Below, one piece after another: positions 16,291-23,625 of a stretch of DNA of 36,871 nt; position 1 is the stretch's first letter, and each line of letters opens with the position of its first letter. The position numbers and the translations under genes are program-made. The DNA lies in assembly GCA_002343445.1 (NCBI GenBank), contig DDSP01000043.1, forward strand, positions 1 through 36,871, in the 5' to 3' direction. Origin of the DNA: Chthonomonas sp. UBA2387. Lineage in GTDB: Bacteria > Armatimonadota > Fimbriimonadia > Fimbriimonadales > Fimbriimonadaceae. The notes below the pieces were generated by a model that was given only the letters and a program-made list of their open reading frames with translations, did no database searches and was not told the origin of the DNA.

Positions 16291-16908
16291 ATGAAAGTGA
16301 ACAACGTCCCCGACCACCCGCTCACCGACGAGGCTTGCCAGGCCGCGACAGGCAAGACGTTCGCCGACTGGTTCGCGGAACTCGACGCCATGGATGCCCT
16401 CAAGAAAGGCCGCCGCGACACCGTGAACCACATCTACGCCCAGCACACCGACCCATGGTGGCCGACCACGATCGCCGCCGCCTACGAGGCGCACAAGGGC
16501 GTCGTGAAGAAGGACGGGTTGCTCGAAGGCTACACCGTGTGCTGCACCAAGACCATCGCCGCGCCCGTTTCCAAGGTGTTTGCGGCTTGGACCGACCCCG
16601 CCACGTTCGCCCAGATGTTCGGCGACAACGGTCGGCAGGACGTCCGCGAGGGTGGCGCGATCGCGTGCGACGCGGGCTGCAAGGGCACGTTCACGCGAAT
16701 CCGCACCGACAAGGACCTGCGCTTCACTTGGGAGCACCCCGGCATCACGGCACCGGTCACGATCGACGTGCAGTTCCAGGACAACAAGGGCAAGTGCCTG
16801 ATGAACGTGATGCCATCGCGCATCCAGACGCGCGGCGAGGCGGATGGCCTGCGCGCGGCTTGGGGCGAGGCGTTGACCCGGCTGAAGGCGATCGTCGAGG
16901 CCGCCTAG
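16291..16908 (+). CDS. DUF4287-like plus SRPBCC (AHSA1-type) protein
   Basis: 205 aa in two parts. Residues 1-70 resemble the DUF4287 module (DEACQAATGKTFADWF and WWPTTIAAAYEAHKG). Residues 80-205 form an SRPBCC/AHSA1-like hydrophobic-ligand-binding domain that opens with TKTIAAPVSKVFAAWTDP and contains RFTWEH and LKAIVEAA at the end. The ligand is unknown. The start ATG is well placed, six bases after CATAGT, suggesting a leaderless message. The stop shares bases with the stop of the minus-strand HMG-CoA lyase gene: both stops use the same CTAG. Confidence 0.8.
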   Translation: MKVNNVPDHPLTDEACQAATGKTFADWFAELDAMDALKKGRRDTVNHIYAQHTDPWWPTTIAAAYEAHKGVVKKDGLLEGYTVCCTKTIAAPVSKVFAAWTDPATFAQMFGDNGRQDVREGGAIACDAGCKGTFTRIRTDKDLRFTWEHPGITAPVTIDVQFQDNKGKCLMNVMPSRIQTRGEADGLRAAWGEALTRLKAIVEAA

Positions 16909-17807
16909 CCCGCCAACGCGGCGAGTTGCGCCTTGGCCGCCGGCTTGCGACCCAGCCGATCGAGCACGGGCAGGCTGGCCCGCGCCAATGCGCCGAGGTC
17001 CACTCCCGTTTCGAGGCCCGAGCGTTCCAAGAAGTAGACGAGGTCTTCGGTGGCCAGATTGCCGCCCGCCCCGGGGGCGTAGGGGCAGCCGCCCAGCCCG
17101 CCAGCACTGGCATCGAACACGTTGTAGCCCAGCTCGAGCGCGGCGGCGACGTTGGCGATGGCCGTGCCGCGCGTGTCGTGGAAGTGCCATGCCACCTTGG
17201 CCTTCGGGATGTGGGTGAGGGAAGAGGCCAGCGAACGGACCTCGGCGGGCACGGCCACGCCGATGGTGTCGCCCAAGCTGATCTCGTCCACACCCAGATC
17301 GAGTAACCGATCGCACACTTTTGCCACGTGATCTGGGGCGATGCGCCCGGCATAGGGGCATTCGAAGGCCGTGCTCACGTAGCCGCGCACCCAGCCATCG
17401 AGCCGCGCGGCCCGGAAGCCGCCGATCACCTCGGCGAACGCGGCCAGCGAGGCCTCGACGTCCATGCCGATGTTCTTGAGCGTGAACGCGTTGCTGGCGG
17501 CGGTGAATACGGCGATGCGTCCAATGGTTGTCTCAAGGGCGCGTTCCAGACCTTTGGCGTTCGGGACGAGCGCCGACAGGCCGGGCATCGGGCCGAGTTC
17601 GGCGAGCAGGGCCTGGGCGTCCCCGAGTTGCGGCACCCACTTGGGCGAAACGAAGCTCGTGGCCTCGATCTCGGCGAGCCCGGCTGCGGCCAGCGAGCGG
17701 ACGAACGCGGCTTTGGCCTCGGTGGGCACGGGCGTGGCCTCGTTTTGGAGGCCGTCGCGCGGGCCGACTTCGAAGATGCGGATGGCGGGCACGTCGAGAG
17801 GATACAT
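16905..17807 (-). CDS. mvaB: Hydroxymethylglutaryl-CoA lyase
   Basis: TIM-barrel enzyme of the HMGL family, 300 aa, splitting 3-hydroxy-3-methylglutaryl-CoA into acetyl-CoA and acetoacetate in leucine and ketone-body catabolism. Conserved blocks are visible: FEVGPRDGLQNE at the N-terminus with the metal and catalytic Arg-Asp, EATSFVSPKWVPQ, STAFECPYAGR, GDTIGVAVP, WHFHDTRGTA with the metal-binding His pair, and the active-site Cys loop GGLGGCPYAPGAGGN near residue 255. Related isopropylmalate and citramalate synthases lack this cysteine loop. The start at 17807 gives the normal N-terminus; no ribosome binding site is evident. The upstream hairpin at 17810-17853 is close enough to the start to overlap any leader. 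Confidence 0.93.
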   Translation of the reverse strand: MYPLDVPAIRIFEVGPRDGLQNEATPVPTEAKAAFVRSLAAAGLAEIEATSFVSPKWVPQLGDAQALLAELGPMPGLSALVPNAKGLERALETTIGRIAVFTAASNAFTLKNIGMDVEASLAAFAEVIGGFRAARLDGWVRGYVSTAFECPYAGRIAPDHVAKVCDRLLDLGVDEISLGDTIGVAVPAEVRSLASSLTHIPKAKVAWHFHDTRGTAIANVAAALELGYNVFDASAGGLGGCPYAPGAGGNLATEDLVYFLERSGLETGVDLGALARASLPVLDRLGRKPAAKAQLAALAG

Positions 17808-17809
17808 GG

Positions 17810-17853
17810 TTAGGCGTAGCCCCGCCGTCTCGGCGGGCGTCGAATGCGCCTAA
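17810..17853. repeat. Two-part hairpin between HMG-CoA lyase and the antitoxin-like gene
   Basis: An inner perfect stem CCCGCCG/CGGCGGG (17821-17827 and 17831-17837, loop TCT) is enclosed by outer arms TTAGGCG (17810-17816) and CGCCTAA (17847-17853). There is no T-tract. It may act as a terminator for the upstream minus-strand gene or be an extragenic palindromic element. Confidence 0.6.
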
Positions 17854-18056
17854 GCGTCCGACCACATTTCCCGCTGAATCGCCACGGGGTCGCCTTCGAA
17901 GCGGACTTTCCCGCGCAACGCCTCGATCGCCCCGACGTTGGGGGCAAAAGCCTGTTGGAGCATCGGCTCGATGCGAAGCCAGTCCTCATAGGGGATGAGG
18001 ACCTGAACAGGCCGCTGTTGCTCGTCGTAGACGATCCGCTTTCGCACAGATTCCAT
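17850..18056 (-). CDS. Small antitoxin-like protein, no toxin partner seen
   Basis: 68 aa. The pattern KRIVYDEQQRPVQVLIPYED followed by an amphipathic helix (WLRIEPMLQQAF) resembles small Phd/YefM-like or other orphan antitoxin-type proteins found widely in cyanobacteria and related groups. It is short for a complete DNA-binding antitoxin. No toxin gene adjoins it: the neighbours are HMG-CoA lyase and a cyclase. The start ATG at 18056 is seven bases after a perfect TATAAT on the minus strand, so the message is probably leaderless. The family assignment is tentative. Confidence 0.6.
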   Translation of the reverse strand: MESVRKRIVYDEQQRPVQVLIPYEDWLRIEPMLQQAFAPNVGAIEALRGKVRFEGDPVAIQREMWSDA

Positions 18057-18063
18057 GGAGGGG

Positions 18064-18069
18064 ATTATA
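18064..18069 (-). promoter_or_regulatory. -10 element of a probable leaderless antitoxin-like gene
   Basis: On the minus strand a perfect TATAAT is followed by seven bases (CCCCTCC) and the ATG at 18056. The gap is the reverse of a Shine-Dalgarno sequence, so it cannot serve as a ribosome binding site. No good -35 is seen. Confidence 0.7.
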
Positions 18070-18090
18070 CGAGACGAATGGCATCCGCGC

Positions 18091-19446
18091 CTAAGCCTCG
18101 CTTTCGACCAGCCAGACGTTCATCAGCCCCTTACCTTTGACCTCGATCTCCCCGCGGGGGAGGAACGCGAAGCGGGGGGCGAGCGAGGCGCGGACCGCCT
18201 CCGACACCTGCACGCGGCCCGCGATGCCCGTCGCCTCCATCCGCTGCGCCACGTTCACCGTGTCGCCCCACAGGTCGTAGGCGAACTTGCGCTTGCCGAT
18301 GACTCCGGCCACCACGGGGCCGCAGTGGATGCCCACGCGCAGGCGGAAGGGCACGCCCAGTTCGGCGCGGAGGACTTCCAACTCGGATTGAAGCCGCAGG
18401 CCGAACGACACCATCCGCTCCAACTGGGCGTCTTCGGCGGGGGGCAGCCCGCCCACCACCATGTACGAATCGCCGATGGTCTTCACTTTTTCCAGCCCGT
18501 ACTCGGCGACCAGGTCGTCGAACGTGGTGAAGATGCGGTTGAGCGAGCCCACGACGGCATCGGCCTGATGCGTTCCGGCGTATTCCGTGAAGCCCACCAG
18601 GTCGGCGAACAGCACCGAGACGCTGCCAACCTTGTCGGCGATGGTGGATTCGCCCGCCTTGAGCCGGCCAGCGATGCTCTCGGGCAGGATGTTGAGCAGC
18701 AGCGCCTCCGATTTGGCTTGCTCCACGCGGATTTGCTCCAGGTGCCGCAGCTCTTGGTCGCGCAGCCGCTTCTTTTCCAGGCACGCCCCGATGCGGGCGC
18801 GGAGCAGCACGGGGTTGAACGGCTTGGGCAGGTAGTCCTCGGCCCCGGCCTCGATGCAGCGAACCACGGCATCCAACTGGTCGAGCGCCGAGACCATGAG
18901 CACGGGGATGTCGCGCGTGCGCGGGTCGGATTTCAGGCGGGCCAGCACCTCGTGCCCATCCATCCCGGGCATCATCACGTCCAGCAGCACGACGTCGGGG
19001 CTCTGTTCCAGAGCCAGCCGCAAGCCTTCGGGGCCATCTTGCGCCACGAGCGACCGGTGACCCAGACGCCCCAGGTACCGCGCCAGCAGGTCGAGGTTCT
19101 CCGGGATGTCGTCGATCGCCAGCACCGTGCCCGCTTCGTCGGCGGGCATGACCTCGGGGACCTCTTCGGCGACCTGCTTGGCTCGGCTGCCATCGTGGGC
19201 CTCGGCGGGGGAGTGTCCGGGCCGCAGGTGCGTGTCGATCATGGCGAGCAGGCGCGAGCCGGAGGTGCGGATTTTCTCGACGTCGGCCTGCAGGTCGGTC
19301 AGGCCGCGGTCCTCCAACTCTTCGAACAGCATCTCGCTGTAGCCGATGATGGCGTTGAGGGGGGTGCGGAGTTCATGGCGGACGTGAGCGAGCGCCTCCG
19401 GAGCGAGTCCGGCCTGAGGCGTCGTTGGCGGGTTGTGTTCGCTCAC
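18091..19446 (-). CDS. HisKA-receiver-class III adenylate cyclase
   Basis: 451-aa soluble signalling protein with three modules. Residues 18-75 match the histidine kinase dimerisation helix (HVRHELRTPLNAIIGYSEML, His24), but no ATPase domain follows. Residues 107-225 are a receiver domain with Asp112/Asp113, the phosphoacceptor Asp156 (VVLLDVMMPGMDG) and Lys208 (PKPF). After a coiled-coil linker, residues 274-447 form a class III cyclase: metal ligands Asp282 (FADLVGFT) and Asp326 (KTIGDSYM), the adenine-selecting pair Lys322 and Asp391 (YDLWGDTVN), and transition-state Asn398 and Arg402. This predicts cAMP rather than cGMP synthesis. The start is GTG at 19446. The gene begins 21 bases after the DUF1080 gene, suggesting co-transcription. 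Phosphorylation of the receiver presumably controls the cyclase; no partner kinase is present here. Confidence 0.9.
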   Translation of the reverse strand: MSEHNPPTTPQAGLAPEALAHVRHELRTPLNAIIGYSEMLFEELEDRGLTDLQADVEKIRTSGSRLLAMIDTHLRPGHSPAEAHDGSRAKQVAEEVPEVMPADEAGTVLAIDDIPENLDLLARYLGRLGHRSLVAQDGPEGLRLALEQSPDVVLLDVMMPGMDGHEVLARLKSDPRTRDIPVLMVSALDQLDAVVRCIEAGAEDYLPKPFNPVLLRARIGACLEKKRLRDQELRHLEQIRVEQAKSEALLLNILPESIAGRLKAGESTIADKVGSVSVLFADLVGFTEYAGTHQADAVVGSLNRIFTTFDDLVAEYGLEKVKTIGDSYMVVGGLPPAEDAQLERMVSFGLRLQSELEVLRAELGVPFRLRVGIHCGPVVAGVIGKRKFAYDLWGDTVNVAQRMEATGIAGRVQVSEAVRASLAPRFAFLPRGEIEVKGKGLMNVWLVESEA

Positions 19447-19467
19447 GTCCGCCGATATGCTAGCCGA

Positions 19468-20187
19468 TTAGCCCGCGTCGTAGCCTGCGAGCGGTCGGTA
19501 CCAGATGTTTCGGAAGCGGACCAGGTCGCCGTGGTCTTGCAGTTCGAGCGGTCCGGTTTCGGCGTGCGGGGCGTAGTGGGCGGTCGTTCGGTGCTGGGTC
19601 GGCCCCTGAAGCTCCACGGCATGGTGCAGCAGGACTCCGTTGTGGAACACCGTGACGCGGGCCGGGCGGACCAGGGCGTCGCCTTCAAAGCGGGGGCCTT
19701 CCCACACGATGTCGTAGGTCTGCCACTCGCCGGGGGCGCGGCAGGCGTTCACCAGCGGCGGATACTGGCCGTAGACCGCGCCGGTCGTGCCGTCGGGATA
19801 GGTGGGGTTCTGGAAGCAGTCGAGCACCTGCACCTCGTAGAGGCCCATGAGGAACACGCCGCTGTTGCCACGGCCCTGGCTCTCGCCCTTGACCACGGTG
19901 GGCGCGGCGAATTCGAGGTGGAGTTGGCAGTCGCCGAAGTGGGCCTTGGTGCGGATGTTGCCCGTACCGGGGACGACTTCCATGGCGTCGTCTTCGATGC
20001 GCCAGGCCGCGGGTCCGCCGTTGCCTTCCCATCCGTCGAGGCTGACGCCATCGAAGAGGACGACGGCGTCCGAGGGGGGCGAGCCGGCGGTTGCGGGTGC
20101 GACGACGCGGGGTTGCGGCCGCTCGCCGTCGTGGACGTGCCAGGTGGTGCCGGGGATGAGTGGTGTGTCTTGGTAGCCGAGGCCCAT
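19468..20187 (-). CDS. DUF1080 (3-keto-disaccharide hydrolase-like) protein
   Basis: 239 aa. The concanavalin-like jelly-roll pattern of DUF1080 is present: WEGNGGPAAWRIEDDAMEVV, FGDCQLHLEFAAP, GRGNSGVFLMGLYEVQVLDC, YPDGTTGAVYGQYPP, and GEWQTYDIVWEGPRF. These proteins are reported to act on sugars, including 3-keto-glycosides, and are often exported. This copy has no obvious signal peptide, starting with GLGYQDTPLIPGT, so it may be cytoplasmic. The start ATG is six bases after TACACT on the minus strand, suggesting a leaderless message. Twenty-one bases separate its stop from the cyclase gene. Confidence 0.88.
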   Translation of the reverse strand: MGLGYQDTPLIPGTTWHVHDGERPQPRVVAPATAGSPPSDAVVLFDGVSLDGWEGNGGPAAWRIEDDAMEVVPGTGNIRTKAHFGDCQLHLEFAAPTVVKGESQGRGNSGVFLMGLYEVQVLDCFQNPTYPDGTTGAVYGQYPPLVNACRAPGEWQTYDIVWEGPRFEGDALVRPARVTVFHNGVLLHHAVELQGPTQHRTTAHYAPHAETGPLELQDHGDLVRFRNIWYRPLAGYDAG

Positions 20188-20193
20188 GGCGCG

Positions 20194-20199
20194 AGTGTA
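20194..20199 (-). promoter_or_regulatory. -10 element of a probable leaderless DUF1080 gene
   Basis: On the minus strand TACACT is followed by six bases (CGCGCC) and the ATG at 20187. No Shine-Dalgarno site is possible in the gap. Confidence 0.6.
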
Positions 20200-20249
20200 T
20201 CTCAGGCTCGGCCGGTCGGGCGGGTCTGGCGTGCGGGGCTTGGGCGCGG

Positions 20250-20255
20250 TATAAT
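20250..20255 (+). promoter_or_regulatory. -10 element of the tRNA-Ala promoter
   Basis: A perfect TATAAT lies 18 bases before the mature tRNA 5' end. The transcript would carry a short leader removed by RNase P. The -35 region is not well conserved. Confidence 0.7.
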
Positions 20256-20273
20256 GGGTGCGTCTCCCCGGGT

Positions 20274-20349
20274 GGGGATGTAGCTCAGCTGGGAGAGCGC
20301 TGCAATCGCACTGCAGAGGTCGTGGGTTCGAATCCCATCATCTCCACCA
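20274..20349 (+). tRNA. tRNA-Ala, anticodon CGC
   Basis: A full cloverleaf can be drawn: a seven-base acceptor stem with the alanine identity wobble pair G3-U70, D stem GCTC/GAGC, anticodon stem CTGCA/TGCAG around the loop ATCGCAC (anticodon CGC), variable AGGTC, and T arm GTGGG/CCCAT with TTCGAAT. The 3' CCA is encoded. The loop has an unusual A32-C38 combination. It reads GCG codons. Confidence 0.96.
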
Positions 20350-20393
20350 GTTGACCCGATGGGTTGCTCATGCATCCAATGGTCGGGTTTGTC

Positions 20394-21206
20394 ATGTCAA
20401 CATCGCCAATCCTGATTGGGCTCGCCGGGGGGTCTGGCTCTGGCAAAACCCACTTGGCAAAGCAGATCCAGCTGATGGCTGGAGAGGAGTACGTGTCCGT
20501 GCTGAGCATGGACCAATACTTCAAGTCCGATGCGTCGGGCGATCCACGGTCGGTGAACTTCGATCATCCCTCGCATTTGGACCTCGACTTGATGATCGAG
20601 CACATCGGTGCTTTACGCAACGGAGAGCCTGTTCGGGTGCCTAGTTACGACTTTCGCACCATGCGGCAGACGCGGGAGGCGTGGGTGATTGAACCAATAA
20701 CGGTCGTCGTGGTCGAAGGACTCTTCGTGCTGGCCGAACCTATCGTCGGTCTTCTGGACTTCACTTGCTTTCTCGACGTCGCGGACGACCAGCGGCTGTT
20801 GGGCAGGATTCTCCGTGACAGCGCCGAGAGGGACTCCACGATCGAGCACATCGTGGACCGATACCAGCGATTCGTCCGACCAAGCTACTCGGTATTCGTC
20901 GCGCCAACCCGCCAAAACGCCGACGTGGTGGTGGACTTCACGTACCGCCGGGCGTTGTTCACTCGGTTGCTGGTCCACATCGTTCAGGACTACTCTCGCG
21001 GTTACCTCGATTTGGGCGCGCTTTCGAAAGAACTGCGCGCTGAGACCTACTCGCTCGGCTACCGGTCCGATCAATCGATCATGCCCGCATCGGTCGATAT
21101 CCGCCGTCTTGGCTTGGCCTACCCGGACGCAATGCTGCCTACGGCGGCCTCTCGCGACCCCGACGGCGCGATGGACTTGTACATATCAGCCGACCCAGAG
21201 GCCTGA
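20394..21206 (+). CDS. Uridine kinase-like P-loop kinase
   Basis: Cytoplasmic kinase of the uridine kinase/phosphoribulokinase family, 270 aa, about 60 longer than typical uridine kinases. Walker A is GGSGSGKTHLAKQI near residue 12. SMDQYF with its acidic residue, NFDHPSHLDLDLM, VPSYDF and VVVEGLFVLAE are family hallmarks, and RILRDSAERDS corresponds to the lid arginines. The C-terminal extension after about residue 210 is unrecognised. The likely substrate is uridine or another nucleoside, but phosphoribulokinase-like specificity cannot be excluded. The start is taken as ATG 20394, just before the P-loop strand; in-frame ATGs at 20370 and 20379 and a TTG at 20364 are alternatives, and none has a clear ribosome binding site. 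The gene lies 44 bases after the tRNA. Confidence 0.82.
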   Translation: MSTSPILIGLAGGSGSGKTHLAKQIQLMAGEEYVSVLSMDQYFKSDASGDPRSVNFDHPSHLDLDLMIEHIGALRNGEPVRVPSYDFRTMRQTREAWVIEPITVVVVEGLFVLAEPIVGLLDFTCFLDVADDQRLLGRILRDSAERDSTIEHIVDRYQRFVRPSYSVFVAPTRQNADVVVDFTYRRALFTRLLVHIVQDYSRGYLDLGALSKELRAETYSLGYRSDQSIMPASVDIRRLGLAYPDAMLPTAASRDPDGAMDLYISADPEA

Positions 21207-21238
21207 ATCCAGTCGCACCAGCCCCACGAGGTGCGTCG

Positions 21239-21263
21239 GACCTGACGGAGCAGGTCCCTCCAA
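21239..21263 (+). repeat. Dispersed stem-loop repeat, copy B
   Basis: Stem GACCTG pairs with CAGGTC around loop ACGGAG, followed by CCTCCAA. Compared with copy A the fifth stem pair has changed from C-G to T-A, with both sides altered. It lies between convergent genes. Confidence 0.8.
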
Positions 21264-21277
21264 ATTCACGGTTGGCA

Positions 21278-21301
21278 TGGAGGGGCACGCTTTGTGGCTT
21301 C
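21278..21301 (-). repeat. Dispersed stem-loop repeat, degenerate copy C
   Basis: On the minus strand the 3' half CGTGCC plus CCTCCA is kept, but the loop is ACAAAG and the 5' arm no longer pairs. It faces copy B, so the two tails CCTCCAA and TGGAGG can pair with each other across 14 bases. Confidence 0.6.
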
Positions 21302-21310
21302 CACGATTCC

Positions 21311-21685
21311 TTAGCAGGCAAAAGCCAGCACATGTCCATCCAGGTCGAGGCTGTAGGCAGCGAGGTCGCCCCAGTCGCGAGGTTCCAGCGGGCTGAGTTC
21401 TTTCGCCCCGTGCTCCAACGCTCGCTGGTGGTAGGCGGCGGGGTCTGGGACCGTGAGATACAGTTCGGCGCGCGGCACACCCGCCGCCAAGCCGGGGTCG
21501 GGGAGGGAGGGCCCAAGCAGACGCCGGATGCCCGAGACCGGCATCAGGCCCAGGGTCGCGCCTTCGCCGAGCCGGAACTCGGTCATCCCCGGCACATCCA
21601 GCGTGGGCGGGAGGGCGAGCACCGCCGCGTAGAAGCGGGCGCTCGCCGCCTGATCCGAGACGTAGAGGATGAAGTTCACCATCAT
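21311..21685 (-). CDS. VOC (glyoxalase/bleomycin-resistance fold) protein
   Basis: 124 aa, one vicinal-oxygen-chelate domain. VNFILYVSDQAASARFYAAVL at the start and LGLMPVSGIRRLL, followed by AELYLTVPDPAAYHQRAL and SLDLDGHVLAFA at the end, give the paired beta-alpha-beta-beta-beta modules. The usual metal-ligand pattern is weak, so it could bind an antibiotic or metabolite rather than catalyse. The start ATG at 21685 fits the domain boundary; an upstream TTG at 21730 would add 15 residues. It is divergent from the AraC-GyrI regulator gene, whose small-molecule domain makes a regulatory link plausible but unproven. Confidence 0.82.
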   Translation of the reverse strand: MMVNFILYVSDQAASARFYAAVLALPPTLDVPGMTEFRLGEGATLGLMPVSGIRRLLGPSLPDPGLAAGVPRAELYLTVPDPAAYHQRALEHGAKELSPLEPRDWGDLAAYSLDLDGHVLAFAC

Positions 21686-21768
21686 GGGCGCTTGCGAACG
21701 GCGCACGCCGACTTCCGCAATCCAGGTCAAGGACTCGCGATGGGACGGCCAGTACAGTATGTCTTGGA

Positions 21769-22638
21769 ATGAAGACCAAGGCCCAGCTTGATCACGAGGC
21801 GCGAGTCACACAGCTGATTCAGGTGGTGCTGTCCAACCTCGACAAGGACTGGACGCCTGCGGAACTTGCGGAGCATTGCGGCTTCAGCCGGTTTCACTTT
21901 TCGCGCGTGTTTGCCGGACTGACCGGGGAGACCGTTGGCGAGACCTTGCGGCGCTTGCGGCTGGAGCGGGCGGCCCACGAGGTTGCGGACACCAAGCGTC
22001 CGATCGGAGCGATCGCGGTGGACGCAGGTTACTCGCCCGAAGCCTTTGCCCGCGCCTTTCGCGACGCGTACCAGGCTTCGCCGACCGAGTACCGGCGGCG
22101 TCCGGCCCGACGGTGGCTGCCCAGCCCGAACGGTGTGCATTACGGCGAGCGTGTGGTCGTGTTGTTCCAAGGACACTTACCTATGAAGACCGAGATTCGA
22201 GATCTGAGCCCGATGAAGCTCTTGTGCCGACGCCATGTCGGCCCGTACCATGAGATCGGCACGGCGTTCGACCAATTGTGCGCCCGCATCACCGACAAGA
22301 CTTCCACTCGCACGTATATCGCGATCTACTACGACGACCCTGCGACGAGTCTGGCCAGCGAGCTGCGCTCCGACGCTTGCGTCGAGGTGGATGCGTGGCC
22401 CGACGAGACTCCGGAAGGGCTGCACTGCTTCGAGGTTCCGGCCGGGAAGTATGCGGTCGGCCTCTACCAGGGGCCCTATCACGGGCTGGGAGAAGCCTGG
22501 AGCCGCTTCATGGCCCAGGACCTTCCGCCGACCGGCCGACAGCCCCGCGAGGGAGCGTGCTTCGAACGCTACCTGAACAACCCCGAGGAAGTTCCGCCGG
22601 AAGAACTCCTGACCGAGATGTGGACGCCTGTGGCCTAG
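21769..22638 (+). CDS. AraC-type regulator with GyrI-like ligand domain
   Basis: 289-aa transcription regulator. Residues 10-110 hold two helix-turn-helix units of the AraC family: WTPAELAEHCGFSRFHFSRV and IGAIAVDAGYSPEAFARAFR, ending in SPTEYRRR. Residues 135-289 form a GyrI-like (SHS2-fold) small-molecule-binding domain starting at MKTEIRDLSPMKLLCRRHVGPY, with HCFEVPAGKYAV and a conserved late acidic region (CFERYLNN). Regulators of this pattern (Rob/SoxS-like, with GyrI) sense drug-like ligands and control efflux or resistance genes. A -10-like TACAGT ends 11 bases before the ATG, so the leader would be very short. The likely target is the divergent VOC gene. Confidence 0.92.
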   Translation: MKTKAQLDHEARVTQLIQVVLSNLDKDWTPAELAEHCGFSRFHFSRVFAGLTGETVGETLRRLRLERAAHEVADTKRPIGAIAVDAGYSPEAFARAFRDAYQASPTEYRRRPARRWLPSPNGVHYGERVVVLFQGHLPMKTEIRDLSPMKLLCRRHVGPYHEIGTAFDQLCARITDKTSTRTYIAIYYDDPATSLASELRSDACVEVDAWPDETPEGLHCFEVPAGKYAVGLYQGPYHGLGEAWSRFMAQDLPPTGRQPREGACFERYLNNPEEVPPEELLTEMWTPVA

Positions 22639-22658
22639 ATCCAGGCGAGCGTCCGAGC

Positions 22659-23522
22659 CTAGTTCCTGAGGCGGCCCTGGTGCCGCTTCAGGAACGCCAC
22701 GATGGTGGCGCCGAACTCGGGGTGACGGAGCGCCGCGACGTGGTCCGCGCCATCCAAGACCTTTTCTTCGGCTTCTTTCAGGTCCTTTCGCAGCGCGGCC
22801 ACGCGGCGCAGCGTGGATTCCGGCTCTTTCGAGCCGTAGATGAACAGCGACGGGACACCTGCCCGCAGCAGGTCTTCCTTCTTCACCTCCAGCCCTTTGA
22901 AGCTTTGGCCGGCCAGCGCCCATGCTTTGGCGTCTTTGCCGCTGTAGAGCGCTTTGGCCAGGGCGTCGGCCTGGGGGCGCGTGAGGGCTGGGCGGACCTC
23001 CATCAGGTAGGGGCCGAGGCCGTTGCCCTCCTCGACCGCTTTGGCCAGGGCGTCCACTTCGCGCGAGCCCGCCTCGCCCGTGAGCAGCGGCGCTTGGCCC
23101 CCGTAGATCGCGCTGATCGCGCGTTCGGGGTGGTTGGCCACCACGTGCCCCACGATGAACGCGCCCATCGAGTAGCCGACCAGGTGCGCCCGCCGGATGT
23201 CGAGGTGGTCGAGCAGGCGCACGACGTCCTCGGCCATCTCCGCGCCGTACTTGGCGGGGTCGTGGGGCTTGCCGCTTTTGCCGTGGCCCCGGCAATCCAG
23301 AGCGATGGCGCGGAAGCCCTCGGCGGGTTCGAGCTTGGTGTTGCCCGCTGGGTCGCGCCCCCACATGGTGGAATCGCCCATCCAGCCGTGGACGAGCACG
23401 ACCGCCTCTCCGCTGCCCGCCGAGGCGTAGCGGATGGTGACCCCGTTGGATTCGAAGGCGGCTTCTTGGGGTGCGATCGGGGCGAGGAGGGCGGCGGCGA
23501 GGAGTGCGAGAGCGATCGGCAT
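22659..23522 (-). CDS. Exported alpha/beta hydrolase
   Basis: 287 aa. A signal peptide (PIALALLAAALLAPIAPQ) suggests export. The hydrolase core shows VVLVHGWMGDSTMW with the oxyanion region, LDCRGHGKSG, and the nucleophile elbow GYSMGAF. The catalytic His is in DGADHVAALRHPE near the end. At the usual acid position the sequence is LFIYGSKEPES, so Glu may replace Asp or the acid may lie elsewhere. The substrate is unknown. It converges on the AraC gene with 20 bases between stops. The start ATG at 23522 gives the signal peptide directly. Confidence 0.88.
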   Translation of the reverse strand: MPIALALLAAALLAPIAPQEAAFESNGVTIRYASAGSGEAVVLVHGWMGDSTMWGRDPAGNTKLEPAEGFRAIALDCRGHGKSGKPHDPAKYGAEMAEDVVRLLDHLDIRRAHLVGYSMGAFIVGHVVANHPERAISAIYGGQAPLLTGEAGSREVDALAKAVEEGNGLGPYLMEVRPALTRPQADALAKALYSGKDAKAWALAGQSFKGLEVKKEDLLRAGVPSLFIYGSKEPESTLRRVAALRKDLKEAEEKVLDGADHVAALRHPEFGATIVAFLKRHQGRLRN

Positions 23523-23625
23523 CGGCTTGGGTGTTACGGGTCGGTGGGGCGGGCGGTTGCGGCTGGGCGTGCTGCCTTGGGTTCAATGGGCAAACTGGAC
23601 CCCTCTGGTAGACTTCGAGCCAACA

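Noticed and set aside
18055..20283. A 742-aa plus-strand open frame opposite the cyclase and DUF1080 genes
   Set aside because: Antisense shadow of two genes with clear catalytic motifs; no recognisable protein pattern.
20274..20349. Reading the anticodon as GCA (Cys)
   Set aside because: The anticodon stem gives a seven-base loop with CGC in the anticodon position, and G3-U70 marks tRNA-Ala.
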